Origin: a bacterium
Lineage (GTDB): Bacteria > Spirochaetota > Spirochaetia > JABEVK01
Assembly (NCBI GenBank): GCA_021782055.1
Contig: JAJXVP010000039.1
Location: 1 to 17,481 of the forward strand
DNA length: 17,481 bases
Direction of reading: 5' to 3'
Shown: positions 1 to 8,011 of the stretch, one piece after another
Numbering within the stretch: position 1 is the first letter of the stretch
How the letters are laid out: each line of letters starts with the position of its first letter
Made by a program: the position numbers and the translations under genes
Notes under the pieces: generated by a model
Database searches by the model: none
What the model was told of the DNA's origin: nothing
The model's input: only the letters and a program-made list of their open reading frames with translations

Positions 1-3000
1 GAATGTAAGTATCGGGGATGAAACCCGAATAGTCCAGCTCCATATAAATTTCTTCGATTTCTTCGGTTTTCTGGTCGGTTTTCGCGGCGACAGCTTCGTT
101 CAACAACCTGAGGTACATCTCAAAACCAACCGACAAAATGTCTCCGGACTGTTCGGCTCCTAAAAGGTTACCAGCCCCCCGAACCTCTAGATCTTTCATG
201 GCGATCTTGAACCCAGCCCCCAATTCCGTAAAGTCCGAGATAACTTGCAGACGTTTCATCGCGAGCTCGGTCAAAGCGCGTCCATCGGGATACAACAGGT
301 ACGCAAAGGCGACCTTACCTGACCTGCCTACCCTGCCCCTCAGCTGGTATAACTGACTTATACCGTACATATCGGCGCGATCAATAATGATGGTATTAAC
401 GTTGGGAATGTCGATCCCGTTTTCGACGATAGTTGTCGAGACTAACACATGAAAGTTGCCATGGATAAAATCGTGCATGACCTCTTCGAGGTCCTTGGGG
501 TCCATTTGGCCATGGGCACTGCGAATCAAAAGTTCGGGGAGAAGTCGACGGAGGTACAGCTCGTTCGCTTCGAGGGTTTCTATCCGGTTGTGAAGAAAGA
601 ACACCTGGCCGCCTCGTTCCACCTCCCGCCGAATCGCCTTGGCCACCACGTCATCTGAAAATTCTTGCAAAAAGGTTTCAATGGGGTGACGGTTATGCGG
701 GGCCGTGCGCAAAACCGACATGTCGCGAATTTTGAGCAGACTCATGTGCAGAGTTCGGGGAATCGGGGTTGCGCTCATCGCCAGACAGTCAATCGAGGCT
801 TTGAGTTCCTTGAGGCGTTCTTTGTCTTTAACACCAAAGCGTTGTTCCTCGTCGATGACCAAAAGTCCAAGATTTTTAAACACGACATCTTTTTGCAAAA
901 GGCGATGCGTTCCGATGACCACGTCTAATTCTCCTTTGGCCAGCTTGGCCAAAGTCGTTTTTTGCTCTGCTTTGGGAACAAACCGTGACAGCATACCGAT
1001 GCGAACAGGAAAGCGCCCAAACCTGTCTTGAAAGTTTTCAAAATGCTGTTCTGCCAGAATAGTGGTCGGGGCCAAAAATGCGACCTGTTTGCCCCCAACG
1101 ACAGCCTTAAAGCAAGCCCGCATAGCTACTTCGGTCTTGCCATAGCCGACATCGCCGCATAACAGACGGTCCATCGGTCGCGGGGATTCCATGTCCGCTT
1201 TAATCTCGGCAATCGCCCTGAGCTGATCTTCAGTTTCATCAAAGGGAAACGCCGCTTCGAACGAGGCCTGCCAGTCGTTATCGGCACCAAAGGTATGGCC
1301 TTGCGCGTTTTGGCGTTTCGCGTACAAGGTAATCAGACGGTCAGCTAGCTCTTCAACCGATTTCTTGGCACGGCTTTTTTTATTTTCCCATGATTTTCCG
1401 CCCAGGGTATCTAAGCGGGGCTCCTTGCCTTCGGAACCAATGTAGCGTTGAATCAGGTTGATCTGTTCAATGGGCAAAAAGATGGTTTCTTCGCCACCGT
1501 ACTCGATCTTGATGTAGTCACGTTCGTTACCGGCCACTCGAACCCGTTCAATACCCAAAAAACGGCCAATCCCGTAGTTAATATGGACAACAAAATCGCC
1601 GGGGCTAAGGTCAACAAACGAATCGAGGGCCTGAGTTTGCGCGGTTTTTAACGAGGCGGGGCCTTTGCGTTTTCGCCCAAAGATCTCGTTTTCGTGAATA
1701 ACGGCGATTTTGCCTCGCGACAAAACAAACCCCGACGAAATCCGTGCGGGAACAACCTGGGCACCCGAGTCTTTTAAAAGAAATTCTAGCCGCTGGGCCT
1801 GGGATGGCGACCCCGCCACAACAAAGACCTGGTACCCCGCTGTTTTTAAGTTGATGACTTCATCTTTAAAAAACGGAATATTGCCAAAGTAGGCGCGTGG
1901 TGGCTCACACGACAAATGGTGACGCGGCTCGGGCGAATCCTCGACATGAAGCGCGGGAAACTGTGCCCGGCGCGGTACCTCACGCAAAAATTGATCCCAG
2001 GGAAAAAACACCTGCTCAGGGTCGGGCACCAACAGCCCCTGACTGCGAGCCTGTTGATACATCTGCTTGGTTTCTTTACGCAGAGTATCCCAGACACTGT
2101 TGAGTTTTTCCCACTCAGGGAACAAAAAAATCGCTGTTTCGTCAGCGTAAGACCACAGCGGCGTCGGTTTTTCTTCTGCAAAGGGGTAAAAGAGTTCTAC
2201 ACCCCGAAAATCACCGGTTTCGCGCAAGGCTTCGTGGTACGAAAGCCATTCTGTACCCCAACCAAGACGCTCGGCGGCGGCATCCACCTGGCTTAACGAG
2301 GCCTCGTCCCAGACAACTTCGCGGGCGGGGTAGACAACTAACTCATCCATCGCCCCTTTTGACGACTGGGTCACCGGGTCAAAATGTTTAATATCTTCGA
2401 TGGTATCAAACCCAAAGACCAAACGTGCCGCCTGCTCTTCGCCGGGTAAAAACAGATCAAGCACCTCGCCTCGCAGGGCGAACTCGCCGGGAACAGTGAC
2501 ACGAGGAACCCGTAGGTACCCCAGCTGAACCAGCCGTTCGGCGGTTTTTTGTACGTGAATGGTGTTCCCCTTGCGAAAGGTCGTCATTTTTGCCTTCCAC
2601 GAGCTGGGGGACGGCACAGGAAACAGCAAACTCCGCACACTGACAACCACCAACCGGGGTTCGCGGCGCGACAGACGAGACAACAGGCGCGAGCGTGCCC
2701 CAAAGATACTGGCCTGCGCGCTGATGCCCTGGTAGAGCAAGGTTCCCCACCAGGGAAGGATCTCGGGTTCCATCCCCAAGGCGGTCAGGTCGTCGGCCCA
2801 AGTTTCGGCCTCAGCGTCGGTGGCGGTGACTAAAAACAGCGTCCCCGGTGTTTCGCGGGTCAACTGCGCCAAAACTGGGGCCAGAAAGAACCCCTGCGCG
2901 CCTTCGATATTGAGGGGGAACTTTCCCCGGCGCCAGTCGGCCAAAAGGCCTTGAAACGCCTCATCTTTCTTTAAAATCTGAGAAATCGCATTCGCTAGTA

Positions 3001-3010
3001 AGGTAATCAT
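1..3010 (-). CDS. mfd: Transcription-repair coupling factor Mfd (3' end cut by window)
   Basis: Mfd is a cytoplasmic DNA translocase that removes RNA polymerase stalled at lesions and recruits UvrA. About 1003 codons are readable without a stop, of roughly 1150 expected, so only the C-terminal UvrA-contact autoinhibitory part is missing. Visible in order: a UvrB-like N-terminal region (about 1-350), a CarD-like RNA-polymerase interaction domain with DFVVHINYGIGRFLGIE (about 455-530), Walker A GDVGYGKT with Lys625, the helicase motif DEEQ (720-723), SATPIPRT, and the QLRGRVGR motif near residue 890. The frame runs into the left edge at ...SGFIPDTYI. The ATG at 3008-3010 has GGAAG six bases upstream. 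It diverges from the envelope operon with only 45 bases between the start codons. Identification rests on family motifs and near-full length. Confidence 0.97.
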   Translation of the reverse strand, partial: MITLLANAISQILKKDEAFQGLLADWRRGKFPLNIEGAQGFFLAPVLAQLTRETPGTLFLVTATDAEAETWADDLTALGMEPEILPWWGTLLYQGISAQASIFGARSRLLSRLSRREPRLVVVSVRSLLFPVPSPSSWKAKMTTFRKGNTIHVQKTAERLVQLGYLRVPRVTVPGEFALRGEVLDLFLPGEEQAARLVFGFDTIEDIKHFDPVTQSSKGAMDELVVYPAREVVWDEASLSQVDAAAERLGWGTEWLSYHEALRETGDFRGVELFYPFAEEKPTPLWSYADETAIFLFPEWEKLNSVWDTLRKETKQMYQQARSQGLLVPDPEQVFFPWDQFLREVPRRAQFPALHVEDSPEPRHHLSCEPPRAYFGNIPFFKDEVINLKTAGYQVFVVAGSPSQAQRLEFLLKDSGAQVVPARISSGFVLSRGKIAVIHENEIFGRKRKGPASLKTAQTQALDSFVDLSPGDFVVHINYGIGRFLGIERVRVAGNERDYIKIEYGGEETIFLPIEQINLIQRYIGSEGKEPRLDTLGGKSWENKKSRAKKSVEELADRLITLYAKRQNAQGHTFGADNDWQASFEAAFPFDETEDQLRAIAEIKADMESPRPMDRLLCGDVGYGKTEVAMRACFKAVVGGKQVAFLAPTTILAEQHFENFQDRFGRFPVRIGMLSRFVPKAEQKTTLAKLAKGELDVVIGTHRLLQKDVVFKNLGLLVIDEEQRFGVKDKERLKELKASIDCLAMSATPIPRTLHMSLLKIRDMSVLRTAPHNRHPIETFLQEFSDDVVAKAIRREVERGGQVFFLHNRIETLEANELYLRRLLPELLIRSAHGQMDPKDLEEVMHDFIHGNFHVLVSTTIVENGIDIPNVNTIIIDRADMYGISQLYQLRGRVGRSGKVAFAYLLYPDGRALTELAMKRLQVISDFTELGAGFKIAMKDLEVRGAGNLLGAEQSGDILSVGFEMYLRLLNEAVAAKTDQKTEEIEEIYMELDYSGFIPDTYI
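2951..2977 (+). promoter_or_regulatory. Candidate sigma70 promoter for the 3056-6857 operon
   Basis: TTGAAA (2951-2956) and TAAAAT (2972-2977) each match the consensus at five of six positions, but the spacer is 15 bases, shorter than the optimal 17. The site lies inside the 5' coding part of mfd, on the opposite strand. The 45-base gap between the two divergent starts is too short to hold full promoters for both genes. Inference from sequence only. Confidence 0.3.
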
Positions 3011-3055
3011 GATATCTTCCGACAATGGAACCAGAGTCATGGGAGGTGACAACCC

Positions 3056-4078
3056 TTGAAACGGTTCCTAAGTTTGGTCGTATTTTGCCTTTCGGCCTTC
3101 GGGGCCTTTGCGGCAGGAACCCAGACCCTTCGGTTTTCTTTACGATATTACGATAAAACAGTCTACTCAACCAACCCCGATTTGCCCATCACCCTGCAGG
3201 TAAATCTGCGGAACGTCGGAGACTCGCCGGTTTGGTTTAGCCTGCCTAACCAGCCGGTCTTTCAGTTGGCGTTTCATGTGATGTCTGCGGGACGGACGGG
3301 TTTGTATCTGCCGAATTCTGAAAAATATAATGAAAGCCGCTTTAGCAATCAGCCGGTGTTCTTTCGTAACATCACGATTCAACCCGGTGAGGAGTTTTCG
3401 TACCTGGTCAACCTGCGGGATTTCGTGACCATTCCCCATAGTGGTATCTACACCATTCAGGGGGAGTTCCACCCCAACCTACTTCCGGAATATCAGGGCG
3501 GCCTCAGCGATTCGAACTCCAATGGCTCCGACCCGGGCTCACCTTCGGACGTGGTGCTGACGTCAAATATCTTGACGCTGGTTGTTAGGCCCTCCCTCCC
3601 CGATTCGGGGATCTTGGCGTATCAAGAGAATATTGACCGGGGTACCCAAGAAATTCTGCGAAAGGAACATTTAAGCCCCGACGACGTTGTGCGTTACCTG
3701 CTCGAAGCCCGCCAGGCCGACAAAGAAGCGCGGTTCTTTTTGTATTTGAGCCTCGAAGACCTCTACAAACGTTCGCCTTTATACCGCCGCACTTACCTTG
3801 CGGCGTCGGCGGAGGAACGCGAACGGATCTTGACCGCCTTTAGGCATGACCTGTGGAAGCGCGAGACGGCCCTGTCGAAAGTACCCAGTGCTTTTGAAAT
3901 TCTTTCGACGTCGTACACCGAAACTGAGGCCACTGTCACAGCCCAGCTGAAGTTCGATGCCGGTGATTACTTAGAAATTCGTCAGTACACCTACGCGCTC
4001 CATAAACGCAACGGTTATTGGGAAATTTATGACTATCAGGTTCGCAATGTCGGAACCGAAAGGAAGGGACGTCTATGA
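3056..4078 (+). CDS. Exported beta-sandwich protein, BsuPI-like N-terminal domain
   Basis: 340 residues. A signal peptide is clear (MKRFLSLVVFCLSAFGAFA, cleavage near residue 19-20), with no lipobox Cys at the cleavage point, so the product is probably periplasmic. Residues about 25-180 are beta-rich with phrases such as LPITLQVNLRNVGDSPVWF and IQPGEEFSYLVNL, resembling BsuPI/immunoglobulin-like folds that describe unequal loads on secreted proteins. Residues about 185-285 are charged and helical, and 285-335 look like a small alpha/beta (NTF2-like) tail. The TTG start at 3056 is chosen because GGGAGGTGA (3041-3049) lies just upstream and the signal peptide begins there. It is the first gene of a tightly overlapping set: its stop overlaps the next ATG. 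Function is not known. A role at the cell envelope is inferred from export and from the downstream amidase. Confidence 0.8.
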   Translation: MKRFLSLVVFCLSAFGAFAAGTQTLRFSLRYYDKTVYSTNPDLPITLQVNLRNVGDSPVWFSLPNQPVFQLAFHVMSAGRTGLYLPNSEKYNESRFSNQPVFFRNITIQPGEEFSYLVNLRDFVTIPHSGIYTIQGEFHPNLLPEYQGGLSDSNSNGSDPGSPSDVVLTSNILTLVVRPSLPDSGILAYQENIDRGTQEILRKEHLSPDDVVRYLLEARQADKEARFFLYLSLEDLYKRSPLYRRTYLAASAEERERILTAFRHDLWKRETALSKVPSAFEILSTSYTETEATVTAQLKFDAGDYLEIRQYTYALHKRNGYWEIYDYQVRNVGTERKGRL

Positions 4079-4791
4079 TCCTCATGATGGTCAAAAACGA
4101 AGGCAAGCTAGCCTCGGGTCTTGCGCGGGCCCTAGCCCCCTATGGGGTGAATGTGATTCATTACCGTCACCCTCTTAAAGCCCTGGATAACCTGACGGAA
4201 ACCGACCCCCGCATCATTTTGTTTGATTGGGTAGACTTTCCGCGTCATTGGAAAATTCTTGTAAAGTACCTTCGCGAGGAATTTCCTAAAGACGAAAAAG
4301 TGGTCCTTTTATTTGGCGAAACTCATCCCCCGCTAGAAGAAGCCAACAAAGCCCTCTTTTTAGGGGTCAATGGGCTGTTACAGTATGACGGTTCACCCGC
4401 CAGCTTAGCCGATAAAATTCGCGAAGTGTTCTTGCGCTATGGCACTTTTGAAGAGGACCCTGGTTCAACGTCTTTGACCAAAGCAGGGGCTCTAATGAGT
4501 TTTGTCTTTCGGCACCCCCGCCGCAAGCAACTGGTAACAGGGGTCTTTTTACATCTCGAAGAAGACGCTGCGACCTTTAAGCCCGACTTTGGTCACGAGA
4601 CCGCCGATCTTAACGCGGGAGATGAACTGATTGATGGCTCGTTGCGCCTCTTTGACGCCCTCATCGCGCTCAATGCCCGCGTGATCCGCAATACCGGCCA
4701 ACTCCACCTTGCCCTTCAGCCGAGCAGGAGCGAAGATGCCCGTCTGCTTCGTGAAAAACTGCATAGCTTTGAACAGGAGCCGTTGTCATGA
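4075..4791 (+). CDS. Degenerate response-regulator (pseudo-receiver) protein with PilZ-like tail
   Basis: 238 residues, no signal peptide, cytoplasmic. Residues 1-122 have the alternating beta/alpha pattern of a receiver domain. Asp51 (IILFDWVD) sits where the phospho-acceptor normally is. The acidic pair after strand 1 is replaced (MVKNEG), strand 4 ends in LLFGE without the usual Ser/Thr, and the strand 5 Lys is a Tyr (LLQYD). Normal phosphorylation is therefore doubtful. Residues about 130-225 (from SLTKAGALMSF to GQLHLAL) resemble the second half of a PilZ barrel, but the DxSxxG motif is absent, so c-di-GMP binding cannot be claimed. The ATG overlaps the previous stop (ATGA) and follows AGGAAGGG. 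The 3' end overlaps the amidase start in the same way. Translational coupling suggests a regulatory or scaffold role linked to the envelope proteins; this is inference. Confidence 0.72.
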   Translation: MILMMVKNEGKLASGLARALAPYGVNVIHYRHPLKALDNLTETDPRIILFDWVDFPRHWKILVKYLREEFPKDEKVVLLFGETHPPLEEANKALFLGVNGLLQYDGSPASLADKIREVFLRYGTFEEDPGSTSLTKAGALMSFVFRHPRRKQLVTGVFLHLEEDAATFKPDFGHETADLNAGDELIDGSLRLFDALIALNARVIRNTGQLHLALQPSRSEDARLLREKLHSFEQEPLS

Positions 4792-6857
4792 AACGCCCTA
4801 TCCTTTTTACCCTCTTAGTGCTTTTAACCGCGTTGGTTGTCAGCGCGGAAAGCGTCGCGGTGAAACCTCATCAAACCCTGTGGTCCTTGTCCCGCCAGTA
4901 CGGAGTAAGTGTCGCTCAACTCAAAGCATGGAACCACCTCAGTTCCAACGTCGTCTATGCGGGGCAACAGCTCAAAGTCAGCCAAGATTCTGCCTTAACC
5001 CAGCCAGTATCATTGAATGGCCCGGCAAACACCGACCTCACACCGTTCCGGTATACGGTGCACAGCGGCGATAGCCTTTTAGCCCTGTCGCAGCGCTGGG
5101 GGACCTCGTTGGGGGAACTGCGGCGGCTGAACGGTCTAAGCGAAGACACGCTGTGGGTTGGGGAACGCCTCTACATTCGTCGTCCTCAAGGAATCACCTT
5201 TTACACTGTTGAGCCCGGTGATACGCTGGGTCATATCTCGGCGCTTTTTAATATCAGCGAAGCCACTCTGACGGCGATCAACCAGCTGAGTTCTTCACAG
5301 GTCGTTCCCGGACAGGTCTTGCGCGTCTTTAAACCCGCCGAAGTTCCTTTAACCCATGTTGTTGCCCCGACTGACACCCTGCGCGGCATCGCGGCCTTGT
5401 ACAACACCACCACGACTAACCTGCGAGCGCTCAATGGGTTGAATAACGACACCCTTCACGCCGGTGAAGTCCTGCGGCTCAAGAATTTTGCCAGCGCCTC
5501 GACCTTAGCGGTTTTTGATGACCCCACCTTAAAAGCCTCGACTCCGAGCTCGTCAAGAGGCACATACCGTGTTAAGTCTGGCGATACCCTTTATAAAATT
5601 GCCCGCACCCAAGGGGTGAGCGTTTCTGACCTCGAGACGTGGAACAACATCTCCGACCCCAGCCTTTTGTTTGTGGGGCAGGTCTTGGTGTTAGGCTCCA
5701 ACAGTAATGCCGCAACGCCAGCAACAACCGCAACCACGGCGTCGGTCGCAGCGTCAGAGCTCAGTAACCTACCGCAGGCCCCTGGCCCCGTAGCGTTTCC
5801 TGGCACAGCCACGTCGGAAACAAGTCCGGTCACCACTTCGGACCAACCGCTGTTGGCCGAACCCACCGAAGCCTCCTTTGGTGCGACACCTCAAGATGTT
5901 CCTGCGCCCAATGCGCCCATTACGCCAGAAACCAGCCGTTTGGGTCACCAATATGTCGTGATGGACCCCAACATCCCCGTCTTTGAGTGGAATGGGGACT
6001 ACTACTACTGGACACACCCGGGTGCCTTGTCGCAACCCAACCGTGGCTATTTTGAAGACGATTGGCCGTCCCCCCTCGACGCCTACCATAAGGCACGTCA
6101 GCTGTGGAAAAAGTTTGCGGCCATGGTTAATGAAGAGCCGCCGCTTTCAACAAAACTCAAGGGATGGTCAGTGGTTCTTGACCCTGGGCATGGCGGACTC
6201 GACCCCGGTACCATTGTTAGAACCCCCGGCCCGAACGGAACGAGCTTGTATATCACCGAAGCCCAGTATGTCTACGATATTGCCATGCGTATGTACGAGT
6301 TGCTTCGACGAAACGGCGCCCGGGTAGAGCTGACTCGGCTTGTCCCCAATCGGCTGATTCTTGATACCAACTCACCAGATTCAACCCTCATCAACGAGAA
6401 AAACTCGGTGTACAACTCTTTGGCCGATAACCTGAGTGATGACAACGCCGATTGGCCCCAAGGTTCGGTTTCCAGCTTAGAAAAGCGCGTCGAGATTGCG
6501 CGAACGTTCTTTCAGGGCACCCCTGAAAACAAGCGCATCTTTATAAGTCTGCATGCTGACAACAACCCCGGGGTGCCTGTAGGAACGGGGGTCTACACCT
6601 TTGAAAGCCGCTCGGGAGTCAAGGATCAAGCCTCGTTATCCTTTGCCGATAAGCTTTTGCCGTACTTAGGAAAAGACAGTTACACCAGGGCTGAGCCACT
6701 CATTGTGCTCAAGAATAACCCCGCAACCTACAAGATTCTGGTCGAGACGCATAACCTGGCCATCCCGGCCCAGGCTTGGCTGATGCGTTTTGGAAAAACC
6801 CGCGAGCAAGACGCTGAAAAAATGGTCAAGGGAATTCTCGAGGCAATCAAGAGCTGA
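4788..6857 (+). CDS. Secreted N-acetylmuramoyl-L-alanine amidase with five LysM domains
   Basis: 689 residues. A zinc hydrolase that cleaves the amide bond between MurNAc and the stem peptide of peptidoglycan, acting in the periplasm. A signal peptide spans residues 1-20 (MKRPILFTLLVLLTALVVSA). Five LysM repeats lie at about 23-65, 87-131, 138-181, 188-232 and 259-303; repeats 2, 3 and 5 carry SGDSL/PGDTL/SGDTL, while 1 and 4 are more divergent. A Thr/Ala/Pro-rich linker (about 304-385) follows. The Amidase_3 domain covers about 460-687 with zinc and catalytic residues in place: His468 (VVLDPGHGG), Glu491, His589 (ISLHADN) and Glu653 (ILVETHN). An aromatic stretch (WNGDYYYWTHPG, from about 401) precedes it and is not explained by either domain. 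The start follows AGGAG eight bases upstream and overlaps the preceding stop. No terminator is visible before the tRNA promoter. Likely role: cell separation or wall remodelling. Confidence 0.95.
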   Translation: MKRPILFTLLVLLTALVVSAESVAVKPHQTLWSLSRQYGVSVAQLKAWNHLSSNVVYAGQQLKVSQDSALTQPVSLNGPANTDLTPFRYTVHSGDSLLALSQRWGTSLGELRRLNGLSEDTLWVGERLYIRRPQGITFYTVEPGDTLGHISALFNISEATLTAINQLSSSQVVPGQVLRVFKPAEVPLTHVVAPTDTLRGIAALYNTTTTNLRALNGLNNDTLHAGEVLRLKNFASASTLAVFDDPTLKASTPSSSRGTYRVKSGDTLYKIARTQGVSVSDLETWNNISDPSLLFVGQVLVLGSNSNAATPATTATTASVAASELSNLPQAPGPVAFPGTATSETSPVTTSDQPLLAEPTEASFGATPQDVPAPNAPITPETSRLGHQYVVMDPNIPVFEWNGDYYYWTHPGALSQPNRGYFEDDWPSPLDAYHKARQLWKKFAAMVNEEPPLSTKLKGWSVVLDPGHGGLDPGTIVRTPGPNGTSLYITEAQYVYDIAMRMYELLRRNGARVELTRLVPNRLILDTNSPDSTLINEKNSVYNSLADNLSDDNADWPQGSVSSLEKRVEIARTFFQGTPENKRIFISLHADNNPGVPVGTGVYTFESRSGVKDQASLSFADKLLPYLGKDSYTRAEPLIVLKNNPATYKILVETHNLAIPAQAWLMRFGKTREQDAEKMVKGILEAIKS

Positions 6858-6867
6858 AAAAATCTGC

Positions 6868-6896
6868 TTGACATTTTTTTTCGGTCTGGGTAGTAT
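6868..6896 (+). promoter_or_regulatory. Consensus sigma70 promoter of tRNA-Asn
   Basis: A perfect -35 box TTGACA (6868-6873) and a -10 box TAGTAT (6891-6896) are separated by exactly 17 bases, and the tRNA begins 20 bases after the -10 box. The site starts 10 bases past the amidase stop, so the tRNA has its own transcription start. Confidence 0.85.
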
Positions 6897-6916
6897 CGTT
6901 TTCGTCGTCAAGACAT

Positions 6917-6989
6917 TCCCCTGTAGCTCAGTCGGTAGAGCATCTGACTGTTAATCAGAGTGTCACTGGTTCGAGTCCAGTCGGGGGAG
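6917..6989 (+). tRNA. tRNA-Asn (GTT anticodon)
   Basis: The cloverleaf can be folded by eye. The acceptor stem TCCCCTG pairs with CGGGGGA (with one T-G pair), the D stem is GCTC/GAGC, the anticodon stem is TCTGA/TCAGA around loop CTGTTAA, and the T stem ACTGG/CCAGT encloses TTCGAGT. The anticodon GTT (6950-6952) reads Asn codons, and the discriminator base G73 fits Asn. CCA is not encoded (GCT follows), so the tail must be added by CCA-adding enzyme. The gene is flanked by its own promoter and terminator. I saw no repeat of its 3' end in this window that would mark an integrated element. Confidence 0.97.
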
Positions 6990-6992
6990 CTT

Positions 6993-7026
6993 AACACCCA
7001 GGAAAGTTTCCTGGGTGTTTTTTTTT
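6993..7026 (+). terminator. Intrinsic terminator after tRNA-Asn
   Basis: The inverted arms AACACCCAGGAAA and TTTCCTGGGTGTT flank a very short loop and run straight into a T tract reaching 7026. It begins four bases after the tRNA 3' end and insulates the tRNA from the outer-membrane protein gene. Confidence 0.93.
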
Positions 7027-7034
7027 AATAATCA

Positions 7035-7063
7035 TTGACAAATGCCAGACTAGACATCATGAT
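7035..7063 (+). promoter_or_regulatory. Candidate sigma70 promoter of the outer-membrane protein gene
   Basis: A perfect TTGACA (7035-7040) is followed after 17 bases by CATGAT (7058-7063), which matches four of six -10 positions. It lies between the tRNA terminator and the 7105 start and would give a leader of about 35 bases. Confidence 0.5.
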
Positions 7064-7104
7064 CTTCTACGAAATTATTTAAGCTCAAGTACGAGGGTTT
7101 GTTA

Positions 7105-7764
7105 ATGAAGCTTTTCTTTCTAATTGCAATTAGTTTAATGTGGTTTGGTGCAACGGTGGCCTTTGCTGAGAATAAACCCTTAAAATATACAATTGGTGCG
7201 GGTGTCAGCGACCTAAACTATTCGAACGACCAACAGTCTAGTTATAGTGGCTCTACCGGTGACATTACCACGCATTATACATCCTTGGGAATTAATGCTT
7301 TCTTTGATATCACTCAGTACTTTACTTTTTCTTTAGGTTACCAATATGGCAATGGCAATGCTACTGAATCTTTTTCGTATACAATCTTCAACTCTTCACA
7401 ATCCGCGATAAATGACTTACAAAACTTGGAAATTGCTGCTGAATTTAAATATCCTTTTAAAATCAATAAAATGTTTTCCTTTGCTCCTAAATTGGGAATT
7501 TTATATGAACAATACATCGGCGGCACCTTAGGAGGCAATCTGCCTTCGACCTCAGATGCAAAACAGCAGGTTAGTCCAGTTTTTATTACCGTTGGTACAG
7601 ATCTAGACTTTATAACGATACCTCAAATCGTCGTACGCGTTCCTTTAGATTTAGGCATTGGCTTAAACGCAAAATTGTCTGATAGCTATTATTCTCCTGG
7701 TACCTACTCCTCTTCCAGTGTCATTGCCTTCCGAGGCGGCTTAGAAGTCGGGTATGTTTTCTAA
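7105..7764 (+). CDS. Small outer-membrane beta-barrel protein
   Basis: 219 residues from the ATG at 7105. A TTG at 7099 would add two residues, but it lies only one base from GAGGG (7093-7097), whereas the ATG is seven bases away; the ATG is therefore preferred. A signal peptide is clear (MKLFFLIAISLMWFGATVAFA). The mature part is built of alternating polar/aromatic strands with Gly and Tyr turns (FTFSLGYQYGNGNATESF, LGINAFFDITQYF, FAPKLGILYEQY) and ends in GLEVGYVF. A terminal Phe is typical of barrel proteins handled by BamA. The gene is visibly richer in A+T and in AAT/TTA/AAA codons than its neighbours, suggesting a different origin or fast drift. The specific substrate or function cannot be read. 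It has its own candidate promoter and stands alone. Confidence 0.78.
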   Translation: MKLFFLIAISLMWFGATVAFAENKPLKYTIGAGVSDLNYSNDQQSSYSGSTGDITTHYTSLGINAFFDITQYFTFSLGYQYGNGNATESFSYTIFNSSQSAINDLQNLEIAAEFKYPFKINKMFSFAPKLGILYEQYIGGTLGGNLPSTSDAKQQVSPVFITVGTDLDFITIPQIVVRVPLDLGIGLNAKLSDSYYSPGTYSSSSVIAFRGGLEVGYVF

Positions 7765-7779
7765 TTTAAAGGCAACTAA

Positions 7780-7941
7780 AAACTAATCGGTGTCGTAGGG
7801 CTTGTTGCCTCAGCAGTTGGCTTGTATCTTATCGCAACACCGAATTCGGCTACTACTAACCCAAGCAAAGCACCCACTGCAATGAAAGTTCTGCCACTTT
7901 TTGAACCCAATGGTTTTGGGTTCAGGCTTAGCCTGTGGTAG
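7780..7941 (+). pseudogene. Truncated reading-frame remnant, C-terminal end of a small membrane protein
   Basis: Fifteen bases after the stop of the outer-membrane protein gene, an open frame of 53 codons runs from 7780 to a TAG at 7939-7941. It has no usable ATG/GTG/TTG start or ribosome site at its beginning, and an in-frame TAA lies immediately before it. The translation has a hydrophobic helix (IGVVGLVASAVGLYLIA), a Thr/Pro/Ser linker, and the ending LPLFEPNGFGFRLSLW, which resembles the C-termini of small envelope proteins. The reading is a decayed 3' end that lost its 5' part; the possibility that the frame is fortuitous remains. Confidence 0.45.
7902..7924. repeat. Perfect 9-bp inverted repeat
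   Basis: TGAACCCAA (7902-7910) and TTGGGTTCA (7916-7924) are exact reverse complements around a 5-base loop. They are followed at once by a second short palindrome CAGGCTTAGCCTG. There is no T tract, so this is not a standard terminator. It falls inside the 3' part of the remnant frame. Confidence 0.6.
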
Positions 7942-8011
7942 AGTCCTCTCTAAGAAATTCTCGCCAAGATTAAGCTTAAATCAAAACGGTTTTACGGCTA
8001 TTTAGCGACAC

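Noticed and set aside
138..2833. Several plus- and minus-strand open frames of 60-126 codons across this region
   Set aside because: All lie inside mfd, whose uninterrupted frame and family motifs explain the DNA; the translations of the others have no domain character.
4075..4791. c-di-GMP receptor (PilZ) call for the pseudo-receiver protein
   Set aside because: The RxxxR/DxSxxG binding signature is not present; only a weak fold resemblance remains.
7099..7101. TTG start for the outer-membrane protein
   Set aside because: It lies one base from GAGGG; the ATG at 7105 has proper spacing and begins the signal peptide.
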